A DNA stretch of 64,000 nucleotides from Clavulina sp. PMI_390 (lineage: Eukaryota > Basidiomycota > Agaricomycetes > Cantharellales > Hydnaceae), in the NCBI GenBank assembly GCA_015039315.1, contig WIDE01000019.1, positions 1 through 64,000 of the forward strand, written 5' to 3'. Positions 1-12,037 of this stretch are shown piece after piece. The notes beneath the pieces were generated by a model. That model saw only the letters and a list, made by a program, of their open reading frames with translations, ran no database searches and was not told the DNA's origin. Positions within the stretch are counted from its first letter, which is position 1. Every line of letters begins with the position of its first letter. The translations under genes were made by a program, and so were the position numbers.

Positions 1-478
1 CTCCCTCCCCCACATTACGCTTTCCGACCCCATGAATTCTATGCAGGAAAACGAGGCACACACCCTTCTCCGAGATGGAAGCAGAGTGGACGAAAAACTA
101 GCCGAGTGTATGTCCCATCTGTGGTAGAGAGCCAGAGGTTCCCGAAAGGAGAAAGAAAAGATGGCGATGCGCAATCGCGCTCTCAACCATTGCCCCTATC
201 ATCTGGTGGTGGAGGCAGGGACCAAAGGATGTATGAAGACTCGCCGCCCATCCACTCGCAGGGGATTGGTGATGAGAGACAACAGCAGAGGCCCTGAGGC
301 CACTTAATAATATTCGTCTCAAGTTGTGTGTTCATTCATCTCATTCCGTTCGATTTATCCTCATCTGCTTTCAACAGATTCCCGAAGGGTGCCTGGACTA
401 GGCGCGACTGGAAGCTCTGTCGGAGTTCACCACCTCCTTCTCCATTCGATCTCCTCAGAACAAGGATGGCTTTGATCA
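1..478 (+). pseudogene. Truncated 3' end of a Crypton-like element copy
   Basis: This stretch is a close, degraded copy of 10763-11240, the 3' coding end of the full element. It keeps the CPICGREP zinc-finger segment, but the ORF has an in-frame TAG and frameshifts, so it cannot encode the zinc finger. The match to the intact copy stops near 478. The 5' part lies outside the window. Confidence 0.75.
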
Positions 479-599
479 CTGGCATTCGCCCCTCCGAATT
501 GCCTAGCAAACAACCCTCACAACGACATGGAACATTGCTTCGGGGGTCTACCACGAAACCCTCTCTGCCCAGCCTTTTGCTTTTGGAACTCGAGTGCTA

Positions 600-2860
600 G
601 TCAGTACTATTTTTGTGCCGATTGTACATACAAATCAGTTGGTTGTGGAGAAAACATACGTTTGTTTTCTCGTGCGTAGAGACACGCAGTCGAACGGACA
701 TCGCGAGCATTGTGAATCTCAGCGAGATTCCACCCCCTATGGGAAGCAATTTGTTGCATATGTTGTGATGTCAGTCATGGTGTAAGATTTGACAATCGCT
801 GAGGTTTGAGTGCTCACGCAGGGGATGCTTCTGCAGTAGCAATTCCGTACTTTATTAAGGTCCGAGTGGGGGAAACATGTGGTCCTGACACGTTTCTGCT
901 CGTCCATCAAAGGTAAAAGCGGACAACACTTCTGTAGAACGATGATATATCCTCATCAGGGACATTCCCAATAAGATGCTATTTGAATAACCCGCCTTGC
1001 CACTCAAGCAGAATTGGGATTGAGTGGCTGGTTTTCATTTGTACAACCTAGCGGCAAACCGGCCTATTACCACGCAAGAAAATCACTCTGAGAAGCTGAA
1101 AGTGATTGACAATGCGCCATTGCACTTGCCACAATGGGCAACTGAGCATATCGCCTTGGACCTAGATTTGGGGCTCTCCGCGACCGGATGCATACTTCCC
1201 CCTCAATCAGTTGCATGATGTACAGCATCGCTCTCTCTGCTTGCTCCAGAACAAGTCATGACGCCATAATGCCAACCGTTTTCCATTTATTAGGCCGCTA
1301 CACCACCCATTCCTGTCTATCAATCCCGGTCAGATTTACGGACTTTTACCCCCTTCCAACGTCTATACAGCCATCATGGCTCCCACAGCTGTCGAGGTGC
1401 ATTAATGGTTCGCTCAGGCGCGAACCCATCGAGGTTGACCAGTCAAGCCCGTGATCACCGTCAAACGACCAAGTTCTCTCCAGATCTAGGTCAAACGAAA
1501 AGCCAGTAGACCCTTCCGAGACCCTACCGTTTGTCTCACAAACAAGTTGCCCAACCAGTGGTGATTATGCTTTTTTTGACAATTTAATACACCTACAAGG
1601 GCCAATCATATGACCTTGAGAACGAGGGAGACTGGAATAAATCTACTCGCTTCCACGAGCCAAAAACGTTGCTTTTCCTTAATCGCCGCATCACTGAGAT
1701 AGGTTCTGGCCAGCTTGTATGTTAAAGGAATCACCCTAAGCAAATTCCCTTTTTGCAATATCCTATCCCCTACAAAACTAGTGTCACTATCCCCTCGTTT
1801 TCCGGTCCTCAGTCTGGTCCCCGATGATTCGAGACCCCTCGCTACCAGGCGGGCTACGAGGACCCCAGGTCCTTAAAAGGCTTGTACGGACATGGGGTCC
1901 TCAAATGGGGAGAGGTCTCGAAACATATAAGAAAAACTAAGACCGTGTTCAAGTGAGATACTACGGAGTTCGACGAAGCGATGGTAAAACTTAGGCGGAG
2001 AGGTAAGCGACTAGCACGACCTCTTATAGTAAACGGCCTGATGTAAACAAAGCCAAGCAAAAAAAATCGTATTAAAGTACTAGTATCCCTGGCACCCCAC
2101 CTTGTCCACCCGGACTCTCGAAACCTTGCTATCGGAAGGCAATAAACCAGGCTCCATTTGACCAGTTGGGCCGTTTGGTCGCCGAGGTGAGGACCATTCT
2201 AGACCGCAAATCGAACACCCACAGCCACCATCGCGCAACAACTCCCGTCCAGGCAAATATGGGACACCTCTTTCTCCAAATAAAAGGAAGGTGCGCCAAA
2301 GCACCATCTAGCATACGCCCCGTCTTTGGGGAAGAGCCCGATGCTCCCTGAAAAGGGAGAGTAAAGATGGCAATGCGTGTTCACGCTCTCAGCTATTGTC
2401 CCACTATCGTCTGGTGGTTCAAGCAGGGACCCAAGGATGTTGAGAAATTCACCATTTATCCGCTCGCGGGGGACTGGTGATGGGAGATGATAGAAGAGGC
2501 CCTGAGGGTAGGGCACTCAGTAATATTTATCTCGAGGTGTGTGTTCATCAACTACATGATGCTTCGATCTACTCTCACTTCTATCAACAGATTCCCGACG
2601 GCTACCTCGACTCAGATCAACTGGGGGCTCTGTCGGAGCCCACCACCTCGTTCTCCATTCGTCCCCCACGGAACAAGGTTGACCTGATGTGATGCCCGAG
2701 ACCATTCACCCATCCCAAGCCCTTCAAAAGAACTCTTGGCACTGATCGGCAAGTGAAGTGACCAGTCTTGACGTCTCCAAATGTACAGCGACCCTTGTCA
2801 ATATGTTGTGTACTCCATCATCTTGTAGATATCGCCCATATTCAATACTATGCATCCATT
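600..2860 (+). mobile_element. Deletion derivative of the Crypton-like element
   Basis: Blocks occur in the same order as in the full element. 600-840 matches about 5210-5450, 850-1150 matches about 6055-6360, 1500-1790 matches about 6900-7165 (an intron and the start of the third exon), and 2270-2860 matches the 3' coding end and 3' flank (about 10820-11400). The middle of the recombinase is missing. In its place (about 1850-2075) sits a different dispersed repeat. Many stops and frameshifts are present, so it is non-coding. Confidence 0.7.
1850..2078. repeat. Dispersed repeat, copy A
   Basis: It shares a motif block with 15995-16140 and 36300-36375: an AGGTAA segment, then a CCACCTCTTATGG-like segment, then AAGCCAAnnAAA, often ending in TACTAGTATC. 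On the minus strand the three copies give related peptides around GFVY...RLP. The family is unknown. This copy lies inside the deleted interior of the Crypton-like derivative. Confidence 0.45.
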
Positions 2861-3642
2861 ACTTACAATGTAGGCTATAAGATGCACATCAGCCATCCTG
2901 GCTTATCGGGACTCCAGGTCGTCTGATTCAACCCCTCAGCCACGATTCATCACTCGCCGTAAATGCACTCTTGGGAGTTTCCAGCAGATTATTATCTCCT
3001 GAGTAGAGAGTCGAGTTCCAGACTCGGGACAAAATTTTGTCGTTGGCGAAGGTAGTATCAGACGGCAAGCAGGTCCTATCGCAGTATGCAAGTTCAACCC
3101 TCAGACCAAGGTTAGTAATCGCGGGTGCATAGAAGAAAATAAGTAGGCGACGTTTTTATGTCTAAGAGTAGTATTTGCAAGGCGTAATCGTGTGGACACA
3201 GCACGCATGAACCGAGCGAGTTCGAATATGATGTCTGTGACGTGCGTGACCGGGGTGACACCGCAATCCCTTCCTGCGACGAGCCGCTCGAGCGACAACT
3301 ACGCAGCCTACCAGTCCCGTATCCTGGAGAAAAATATAAAAGTGGAGCTCCTTCCCCTTAATTAATTTTCGCTACATTTATCTATTTTTGCCATGGTCAT
3401 CGAGGACTTTACCGTTGAGCGCCGGATCGGGATAAGCGCCGACGCCAGAAAGCCACCTCCTCGCTGGTTTTTATACATACCTCACGGTTCCAATGAACTT
3501 TTCTGAAAGCCCTGGGGTCGCATTAAATAATGAACGTCGATTTCGTGGCGTTTATGGCTTGCAGAGGCGTCAACGGGTCCATCTTTGTTTACTCGTGTTT
3601 TTTCTTACCACCACCGCTTTTTCGAGAAATCCACGACAAAAT
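2861..3642. other. Non-coding stretch with one tiny ORF
   Basis: I see no recognisable gene. A TATA-like AATATAAAAG (about 3332) precedes a 37-codon ORF at 3393-3506. There is no homology or intron support, so I do not call it a gene. Confidence 0.3.
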
Positions 3643-3771
3643 ACGACAAAAAAGGGGTTCAAAAAGATGTTTTCCAGTAGCCCAACGCGGGACTCGAACC
3701 CGCAGCCTGATACGCCGGATGAGGTTCGAGTCGGACGTTGGGCAAATTTGGTTCAAGTCGCGCGTTGGGCG
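3643..3771. pseudogene. Cluster of tRNA 3'-end fragments, partly inverted
   Basis: 3643-3708 is identical over 66 bp to 15445-15510. It carries, on the minus strand, the 3' half of the tRNA-Lys gene (T-arm GGGTTCGAGTCCCGC plus acceptor end GTTGGGC) with its T-rich downstream flank. Immediately after, on the plus strand, are two more T-arm/acceptor-like ends, GAGGTTCGAGTC...GTTGGGC (about 3721-3743) and GGTTCAAGTC...GTTGGGC (about 3750-3771). No 5' half with a D-arm and anticodon is present, so none is a complete tRNA. Confidence 0.65.
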
Positions 3772-5199
3772 AGACTCAGGTACAGATACTTTAGCGAACG
3801 GATAGAAAAGACACTGTAGATACTCTGGAAACGATCCGGGAGGGTGTCGTAGGTTGAGAAGGACTAGCTGATGGCGCGCGGGAGGGTGTTGACTGTCGAG
3901 GACCTCGGACCAAACACTGGCTGGACGCAAACAAACGCGCCCTCGGAGCCGGATTCTCCATAGTCAGAATTGCTAACCAGGAATTGTGCACCTGCGCCCC
4001 GATTCCCCGACGATGTACGTCATCGCATACGGTATACATGTTTTTCTCACTTTTAAACAGTTTTGCTAATTTTCTTGTTGACGATTGTCCTGCCCTGGCC
4101 TACCCGTCACAACATGAACGCTCTCCGGCCACTTTCGATAACAGACTACCCTTTCAACTTGATAGTGCGCATACATGACTCCGCCTTCATCAGTCGTATC
4201 TATGCTAATGAGTACAGGACTTCTTTCACTCGCAGCACACTCGTTGATGCTCGCCTCAACTCGAATCCCAGGCCTCCTCCTGGCCACCAATCACGCGCGC
4301 ACAATGTGCCTTTCTCGCCCACTATACCCTCAGCCAGCCCTCATGCCAAGTCCTGAATGAACGCCTACCCGATACGAGCGTCGTCGCCCCCTAACCCAAC
4401 AGACTCGCAGTTTGACGAGACAATGCCGCGCTATCAGATTCGCGTTCCCTAAACAATTCACACAGGTTTGTCGCATGTCAGTTATTGATTGACGCGATGC
4501 TAATCCCCCCTTATAAGGTCTTTTGTCTGACAAGTGCCACGGCTTTCGATATCCATAGCCAAAAGGCGCGACTCTACACGACCATTCGACCGGCGGTCAA
4601 AACTCCGTCCTTCATGCGTCAAACAAGCCCCCCTTTGTGCGTACCACTTCCACGGTGAATTCTCCTCAAGGCTGATTTGATTGTTTTCTCGTCTATATCC
4701 TGCTCCGGGTCTCTCGAGGGACTCGCGCTCCTTCGAGCGACTATGACCGCCCCGTCCCCTAACCCGCTTCATCTCAGCCCCCCTCGCAAATCGTCTGCCT
4801 CTCCCTTGCCAATGTCACACTTTCGCGTCCGAGAAAGTGAACCCAGTTCTTGGGGTCGGCCCATCTTCATGTGTAAGCATGTGCCACCCAACTGGACTCG
4901 TCCTCTTCGCTTGTGATCCCCATCCCCTAGTTCTCTGCACAACCCTGTGTGCACAACCAGGCGACGCATGCAGCATACAACGCCACGCCGCAGAGGCCGA
5001 TAATGCCCATCTCGACCGTCGTTTACCAGCGTTCCATGGCTCTCCGAAGCCCACCTAAACAGACCCTCGGCCGCTCTCATTCCCCCTTCTCTCTTGTTTA
5101 TTGAGTGTAATCCTCAACGATATGGAGCCCCATTGTTGGGGTCTAGGGCGGGACCCTGCACCCTCTTGTGTGTGCAACTTGTCCGCCATCCAGCACTCG
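3772..5199. other. Intergenic stretch without recognisable gene
   Basis: Pyrimidine-biased sequence with only short overlapping ORFs on both strands. None has a family motif or splice-supported extension. It may be flank of the repeat cluster. Confidence 0.4.
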
Positions 5200-5313
5200 T
5201 GCTATTTCTATCTCAACTGTACATACAAATGGACTGGCCATTCAGGAAATATATGATTATTCTCGCGCATACAAAAACCAGTGGTCGGTCGGATGTCGTG
5301 AATATTGTGAATC

Positions 5314-5761
5314 TCAGCGAGATGGCCCTGCTATGACAAAAAAAAATGCACGAGTTGTCGCGCATATCGTGGTGTTGGTCAGGGCGTGATGGTCCACGAT
5401 TGCCGAGATTTGAGCGCTCACCTTGGGGACGCTTCTGCAGCAGCGCTTCTTGATGCTCGCTCAGCACCGCCGGAAGCTTTGGGCGTAGGTGAGCAAATTC
5501 ACGAACAATTTCCTCAGCACGACGCGCCATATAGCGCTTGGTGGTTGGCGCATCCATTTGCTCGAGGGCCTCAAAGAGGGCGGCAGCAAACAGTGCGTCC
5601 TCGGCCCGCTTTCGCTGCCAGCGACACCATGCCAGGGCCTGCCACCCGGCCAAACGATGCTCCTTGAGCTTGCGCTGGGCCTCCTCTTGAGCCTCAGTCA
5701 TGTCCTGTTTTGCTTGCTTCGCCAGCACGCCAACGATGCCAATAGAGAGTCGAGTGCTCAT
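5314..5761 (-). CDS. Small helical protein antisense within the mobile element
   Basis: The main exon is 5422-5761 and begins ATG AGC ACT CGA. It encodes about 113 residues rich in Ala, Glu, Arg and Gln, predicted to be a long alpha-helix or coiled coil (for example around KQDMTEAQEEAQRKLKEH). A canonical donor (CAAG/GTGAGC) at its end can join an acceptor at 5328-5330, giving a short last exon (5314-5327) with a stop and a total of 117 residues. It points away from the recombinase gene. The 600-2860 derivative has lost most of it. I recognise no family, and a cargo or accessory role is only inference. Confidence 0.35.
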
Positions 5762-6748
5762 CTCTTCATGGGTTTGCTCTATGAATTGTGTTAGGAAGAT
5801 AGAATGCGCGCGGTCTCAAAATTCGTGCACCTCCTCCTTGGACCTGCGTACCCATCATCGACATAATAACAATCAACCTCAACGCTCACCGACTCAGTGT
5901 TTGGGGGAGACAGGGTTGCTTACGTTTAGATCTCCCTTCTTGGTCACTGGCATAGTTGGGGCAGAGAGGCGGGAAACACAAAGCTGGAAGTGGTTTACGC
6001 ACACCCAAAAAGAAGGTGGGCTTTATCTGGTTGCTCCATGTTGCAATGCCATCAAGGTCCGAGGAAGTGAACCATGTGATCCTTACACGGTACTGCCCTC
6101 TTCTTGAATGGTGGAGGTAGTGAAGTCATCTGATTCTACCCATGCGGTTGCCGAAAGCTATCGGCGTTGCTCACAAAAGGCATTCGGAAACACCACTTTC
6201 GTACTCATCAAGGACATTTCACTTGTATCATGTAATATGAATAGCTCATTATGACCTTGAGTGGCTGGTTTTCATTCGTGCGACCTAGTGGCAATCGAGC
6301 CCATTGACCACGTACGACAATCACTTTGAGAAGCTGAAAGTGATTGACAATGCGGCATTGCAGCTTGGGGAACCGAGCGGTTCGCCTCGGTCCTACATTT
6401 GGGGCGTCTACTGACCGGATGCAATTTTTCCTCCTAGGTTAACCACATGACCCACGGCATCACTGTATTTGAGCAGCACGAGAAAAGGCACAAAGTGATC
6501 CGTCTCTCCATCCTAGGTCGGACTTGCTCCAAAACGAGTCGTTCATGTGACACCAAGAGAGTGTCACAGTCCCTGTCTTTGGCCCCCATTCGCTCACCAA
6601 CTTATCCTTGGCAGCAGCAATGAAGTCGTCTCAACTTACTCGTTCCTGTCTATAAATTCGCTCGAACATGCATCTATTTATCGCTCCGTTGCTCTCCCCT
6701 CCTCTTGCACTTTTTGAAAGATTCTCTTGCGACCTCTAGGCGGCCGCT

Positions 6749-9700
6749 ATGGTGTCCGCCAACGTGGAGATCCACCATCAAGGGGTTGTGAGGCGTAAAG
6801 AGTTCACAGTCGACCAATCGTTCTCCTGGGCGTCTTTGGTGGACAAGATAGTCTCCAAATTTAAATTGAAGGAAAAACCAACACTCGTATGTCACCCATC
6901 TACATCCTTCCAAAATTCTACCTTGTGTCGCAAACAAAGTTGCCTGACCATTCGTGATCACCCTCTTCTTAATAGCTTCAGTATACCTTCGAAGGCCAAA
7001 GCTACGATGTCGAGGATGACGAAGATCTAGAAGTCCTCGTTAACCGCAAGACGGATGAGAAACTTGTACTGATTCATCGCGTCGCCGATGTGAGTTTCTA
7101 GCCACCTTGTACGTTGAAAGGACCACCCTGAGCGAATTTCTGTCTTGCAGGATCCTGTCCCCAACCAAACCAGCGTTGCTGGCTCCTCGTCCGCTCCTCA
7201 AACCGCTCCCCCGATTGTTCAGATCCCCACATTACCGGACGGACTACGTCTCGCCCCTCCCCCTTCATTGGTGACCTACTCGGCACCTGTGAACGTTGCG
7301 GCCCTCAAGTCCCTCCTCGCCCACCCAGAGATCTCTCCGGAAACTGGCCTTCCAGTCGCGACCTCGGCCAGTACGCTCGCCAAAGCTGCCAAAGGCCGAC
7401 GTCTCAAAACCTTGCTGGAGGGCGATAGGCAGGAGTTCCTTGAGACCGTGGCCAGGCTGGCCGCCGAGGTGGAAACCTTTCTCGATCCCGCGAATCAAAC
7501 GTCTACAGCCTCCGAAAGGAGACGACTCCGCCTGCGCCTAAATTATGAGGAGTTCGTCCAGGGTCTCTACAAGGAGTCCAATGCGGCCGAGCTTGACCCC
7601 ATGCATTACTGGCATGCCGACGTGATCAAAAAACACGTCTTCATGTTCATGTCATGGCTCGTTGAACGCACACCAGGCAAATTTGATCAATTTGTTTTGG
7701 CAGCCACCCTTACGCAATGGCTACACGATATGGCTCTTAATATTGGGAGTCACTGCTTTATGCTCGTTCCGGAAGTGGGTGACAACGGACCCGAATTCAA
7801 AGTTGTGTGGTGTGGACTGGAGGTGCTCTCAACTGGTGGGCTCTACCCCCGCCTTCGTCAGTTGGTGGAAGCCAGTATGTTTTCTTCATTTATTAGTCTC
7901 GTTGATTCTTACTAAACCCTGCGCCCATTCGCCCAGTCACTGATGCCAAGCATCTCCTCAAAAGCTCCCCGCGACCCAAATTCTACATCGGGCTGGAAGA
8001 ACACGTCTTTATACAGCAAACCTCACTCCACAGTATCCCCACTGCCCGTGATCCGCGAATTCCGCTCCAAAGGCTAAGTATTGGCCTGATTGAGTTTGTT
8101 CAGGGGAGTCGTCCCAGCTCGCTTGCTGCGCGGGCAGGGACCAAGGCGCGAGAGAAGGGCGAGGTATTTCTGTACCTTTTTCTTGACCCTGGTATATTTT
8201 ACTCATATTTGCTACTTTACATAGTTTGCTAAGCTGCGCCATTTCACCATTCGACGGACGGACGAGCCTGCGAGCTTTGAGGTTACGTTCAAGGTCACGG
8301 AGCTCAAGGTCCGTCTTCCTCTATCCTCCTCCTGTCTCCGCCTTCTGACTCCCTATCTACCAAAAGGGCTACTTTTCCAGCGCCAGGAAGGCTCATGACG
8401 ACACACTCTATAAACCTACAAGCCATCCCTCAAGCATCCTTATTGATCCCATTGCTATTGTACTCGATTTTTTCTACAGGGGGGCGCTTTGTGTAGAGGT
8501 ATACTAGAATTCTGATCTTTTTTGCCCATGTCACTCACGTTCGGCCGCGTATAGGACCTTGATGACCTCCTCTTTGGCGATCAGGCAGTGATTGACATAA
8601 AGTCAGAGTTTCTTGACACTCCACTGTGAGTGCCCTGTTGTCTCCTTTTTGCACCTAGAGTTCCTGTTCATCATACGTTCCCTCATCTTATCCATCTCGG
8701 CGCACATAGATTCTGCGCTATTGGCCCAAAAAGCGCCGCTCTCGTCAATCCAATTGCTCCGGGGACCAGCCAGGCGTGGGGAGCCCAGGTGGTGCAACTC
8801 ACCAAGACTGCGCTTGGCGTTCCAATGACAGCGTATGGCTATCGCCGTGAATTTATCGATCGTGTACGCGCTTGATCCCTTTCTGTTTGCACAACTGTTG
8901 CTCATACTCGATCTATTTCCTCCGCCCAGCTCATCGCCGCGTTTGATAACGAAACTGCGGCAACCTTTGTCAACCACTCCACCCCGTATAAAACCGCGAC
9001 TCGGCATTACTCGCGAACTAAAGTGAATGTTGATCTTGTGGCGGTGGCCGCTATGGAAGGGAGCGTTACCCCTCGAACGCTTGTACTTCTCTGTTTGCCA
9101 GTCTGTCAATGGATCTCGTACTCAACGCCTTGACCCAAGATGAGGGGCAAGATGCTCAGGTTTACAGGAATTGCGCTCGAGTTTCACGCGCGCAAGCAAG
9201 CCCTCAAGCGCGAGATCCCCAAGAACCGAGCCACGAATACGGTTGTCGACAACGATGGGGATGATGCCTCTGATGCTGATGCTGCGCCAAAATCCTCCCG
9301 AGGTCGCGGATCAGCCAAAGCTTCGATCGTGGTGACAGCGGAGGAGCTCGAGGCTGAACTAGAGGTGAGTTGTTTCTTAGATATTTTCTAAACAATCAGG
9401 ATACTCATCCCCCCGGCATATCAGGATTCTGTGAAACTGAAGGCTTGCAAAGAAACTCTCGACGACGCGTGGGAGAGCTTTCTGGCAGTGCTTCCAGAAT
9501 GGAAGCGCAACCCAAAGTTCAAGCGTGGCCGCCGATCTAGGCCTAAACCAGGGCCTTATACCTCGAAAGGCTCCGTCACCACGATGATGACGTCGTACGA
9601 GCACTGCATGCCGTCTGATCCCGACGAACTGCAAACCATCACTACCGTAAGCTTCCCTTTTTCAAACACCGTATTCATTTTACCAACCTTTCACCTTTAG

Positions 9701-11317
9701 AAACGGGCTGAGGTGGACACTGCGATTGATGCTTTCCAAAAGGCCGAGGGTACTGAAAAGCGTCAAGCGAGGAGCCGAGTGCGGACGCGTAAACAAAACG
9801 AACTTAACGCCGTGAAGTATACGGTCGCTGATCGTAAAGCCGCTGCCAAAGCATTGGATGAAGGACCGGAAGTACTTCAAACCCTTCAGGTATGCCCTCT
9901 GAGTCTCGCGTGAATCAGAATGTTTATTCAATCAGCTTCATGTTCTCCTCTGCCCCACCTTCAGCCCATTGCGTCTCGTCGTGGTGATCCTCCCCGAACC
10001 TCAACCTCGTCTCATCCTGTGCTCGTCAGCTTTGACCCGCTCGCGGCCACAAGCGCCACACCCACCATACCCCCTGCCTCCTTGGCTCCGCCGCGATCCC
10101 TCGCGCCATCGGAACAGCTACCCTCTGATTCCATCCGACCAACCTGGGGGGCCGATGATCACGATCTACATATATTAGGCGGCGCTGAAGAAGAAACTGG
10201 CTCTGCAGATGATGAGCAAGAGTCCGAGGAGGAGGAGCGGGATGTGTTGTCTAGGAACCGAACATACGTCAAGAAGAAGAATCTTGATGTNNNNNNNNNN
10301 NNNNNNNNNNNNNNNNNNNNNNNNNNNNNNNNNNNNNNNNNNNNNNNNNNNNNNNNNNNNNNNNNNNNNNNNNNNNNNNNNNNNNNNNNNNNNNNNNNNN
10401 NNNNNNNNNNNNNNNNNNNNNNNNNNNNNNNNNNNNNNNNNNNNNNNNNNNNNNNNNNNNNNNNNNNNNNNNNNNNNNNNNNNNNNNNNNNNNNNNNNNN
10501 NNNNNNNNNNNNNNNNNNNNNNNNNNNNNNNNNNNNNNNNNNNNNNNNNNNNNNNNNNNNNNNNNNNNNNNNNNNNNNNNNNNNNNNNNNNNNNNNNNNN
10601 NNNNNNNNNNNNNNNNNNNNNNNNNNNNNNNNNNNNNNNNNNNNNNNNNNNNNNNNNNNNNNNNNNNNNNNNNNNNNNNNNNNNNNNNNNNNNNNNNNNN
10701 NNNNNNNNNNNNNNNNNNNNNNNNNNNNNNNNNTGATTGCGCATATGTGAGTTTTTCTCCTTGTTCCCTCCCTCCCCCACATTACGCTTTCCGACCCCAT
10801 GAATTCTATGCAGGAAAACGAGGCACACTCCCTTCTCCGAGATGGAAGCAGAGTGGGCGAAAAACCAGCCAACTGAATGTCCCATCTGTGGTAGGGAGCC
10901 AGAGGTTTCCCGAAAGGGGAAAGAAAAGATGGCAATGCGCAATCACGCGCTCAATTATTGTCCTGCAATCATCTGGTGGTGGGGGCAGGGACCAAAGGAT
11001 GTCGGAAAGTTTACCACCCATCCACTTGCAGGGGATTGGTCTGAGGAGACGATAGTAGAAGCTCTGAGGCCACTCAGTAATATTCATTTCGAGGTGTGTG
11101 TTCACTTATCGCATTACGTTTCGATCTCAACCTCATCTGCCATCGATAGATTCCCGACGGATACCTTGACTCGGAGGAACTGGAAGCCTTGTCAGAGCTC
11201 ACCACCTCGTTCTCCATTCGCCCCCCTAAGGACAAGGACGACTTTGATATGCTGCCTGAGACCGTCCACCCCGTCCCACCCCCTTCAAAAGAACTCTTGG
11301 CGCTGATTGGCAAATGA
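6749..11317 (+). pseudogene. Crypton-like tyrosine recombinase with PB1-like N-terminus and C-terminal zinc finger (gap and likely frameshift)
   Basis: Exons read by eye: 6749-6886, 6982-7089, 7151-7874, 7937-8163, 8225-8308, 8367-8498, 8555-8625, 8710-8863 and 8930 onward, then further blocks at about 9140-9364, 9425-9648, 9702-9890 and 9965-10290. The N-gap follows, then 10842-11093 and 11150-11317. The first about 80 residues (with YTFEGQSYDVEDDEDLEVLV) resemble a PB1/ubiquitin-like fold. The core has YGYRRE, then VNHSTPYK and TRHYSR, matching the Arg/His/Tyr spacing of tyrosine recombinases (DUF3435-like). The C-terminus has CPICGREP...NHALNYC, a C2HC finger. The frame shifts about 9055-9060, so this copy may be inactive. 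Family assignment is inference from motif order. Confidence 0.5.
10291..10733. other. Assembly gap (run of N)
   Basis: 443 consecutive N bases. ORFs drawn through it are artefacts. The gap lies in the 3' part of the mobile-element gene, probably because the repeat could not be assembled. Confidence 0.98.
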
Positions 11318-11529
11318 CCAGTCTCGACATCCCCAAACAACTGCACAACATCTTCCGTATTTCTCTTGTCCGCTCTCCTCCATCTTTTTGTACTCTTCGA
11401 AAATACAATACTATGTTTCTTGGCCTGTTGTAAGCCTATGATTGAGCGGCGCTCTGCAATGCCCCATAAGGGGGTGCTTATCTATAGTGAGAGGGATCTG
11501 ATATGCAAATATGACTTATCCATATCGAA

Positions 11530-11611
11530 GCCTGGCTAGCTCAATCGGTAGAGCGTGAGACTTTTACGAATATTGATCTTAAGGTTGCGGGTTCGATCCC
11601 CGCGTCGGGCT
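11530..11611 (+). tRNA. tRNA-Lys (anticodon UUU) with a 9-nt intron
   Basis: The acceptor strands GCCTGGC and GTCGGGC pair. The D-arm is GCTC...GAGC, and the anticodon stem TGAGA pairs with TCTTA. The loop begins CTTTTA, so the anticodon is TTT. A 9-nt intron (CGAATATTG) lies after position 37, and the T-arm is GCGGGTTCGATCCCCGC. A TTTT run at about 11616 fits a Pol III terminator. All arms are intact, so this looks functional. Confidence 0.9.
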
Positions 11612-12037
11612 TTACTTTTGCGATTTTCTAGAGCCCGGTCATGTTTGCCCTCAGTCCCCGCCTATCGACGACGTTCCAACGTCTTTTTTTCTATTCATAC
11701 TAGGATCCTTTCTTGCAATTTGATCACGTGTTTACAGTGCTCCAAAACGTAGTCTTTGGACATCGTTTGGGGAGCGATCGAGGTGGTGCATGTGATGCAT
11801 GTGACTCGGACTCTCTCCAATGTCAAGTAAAAAAAATCTATCAAGAAAATGCAGACAATTCCCGTTTGATATGATAGTCTACATCGTGAGAGAATGGGCA
11901 AAATAGGGAAATAGGGGCAATCCATGGATTCGTGTGAAGGGAACCTGGCGGTTATGATAAAATATACGCACGATTCAGCGATATAACAAAAAGAAAGATG
12001 CACAAGTGTGTGCTAGTGACAGACCTAGTGGGGCGCA
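11612..12037. other. Intergenic
   Basis: Region between the tRNA gene and the 3' end of the MYND-finger gene. No gene seen. It probably holds the 3' UTR of the minus-strand gene. Confidence 0.4.

Larger units (their letters stand above)
5200..11400 (+). mobile_element. Crypton-like (tyrosine recombinase) transposable element
   Basis: Boundaries are inferred from where similarity to the copies at 1-478 and 600-2860 begins and ends. The element carries one large, intron-rich plus-strand gene (6749-11317) with a tyrosine-recombinase-like core and a C-terminal zinc finger, and possibly a small antisense gene (5314-5761). Domain order fits fungal Crypton/DUF3435-type elements, but I cannot run the profile search. 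No terminal inverted repeats were seen, as expected for Cryptons. It contains the 443-bp assembly gap. Confidence 0.55.

Noticed and set aside
3493..3930. ORFs over the tRNA fragment cluster
   Set aside because: Their peptides come from tRNA sequence; not protein genes.
10159..10942. Long ORFs crossing 10291-10733 on both strands
   Set aside because: They pass through the run of N bases, so the open frame is artificial.
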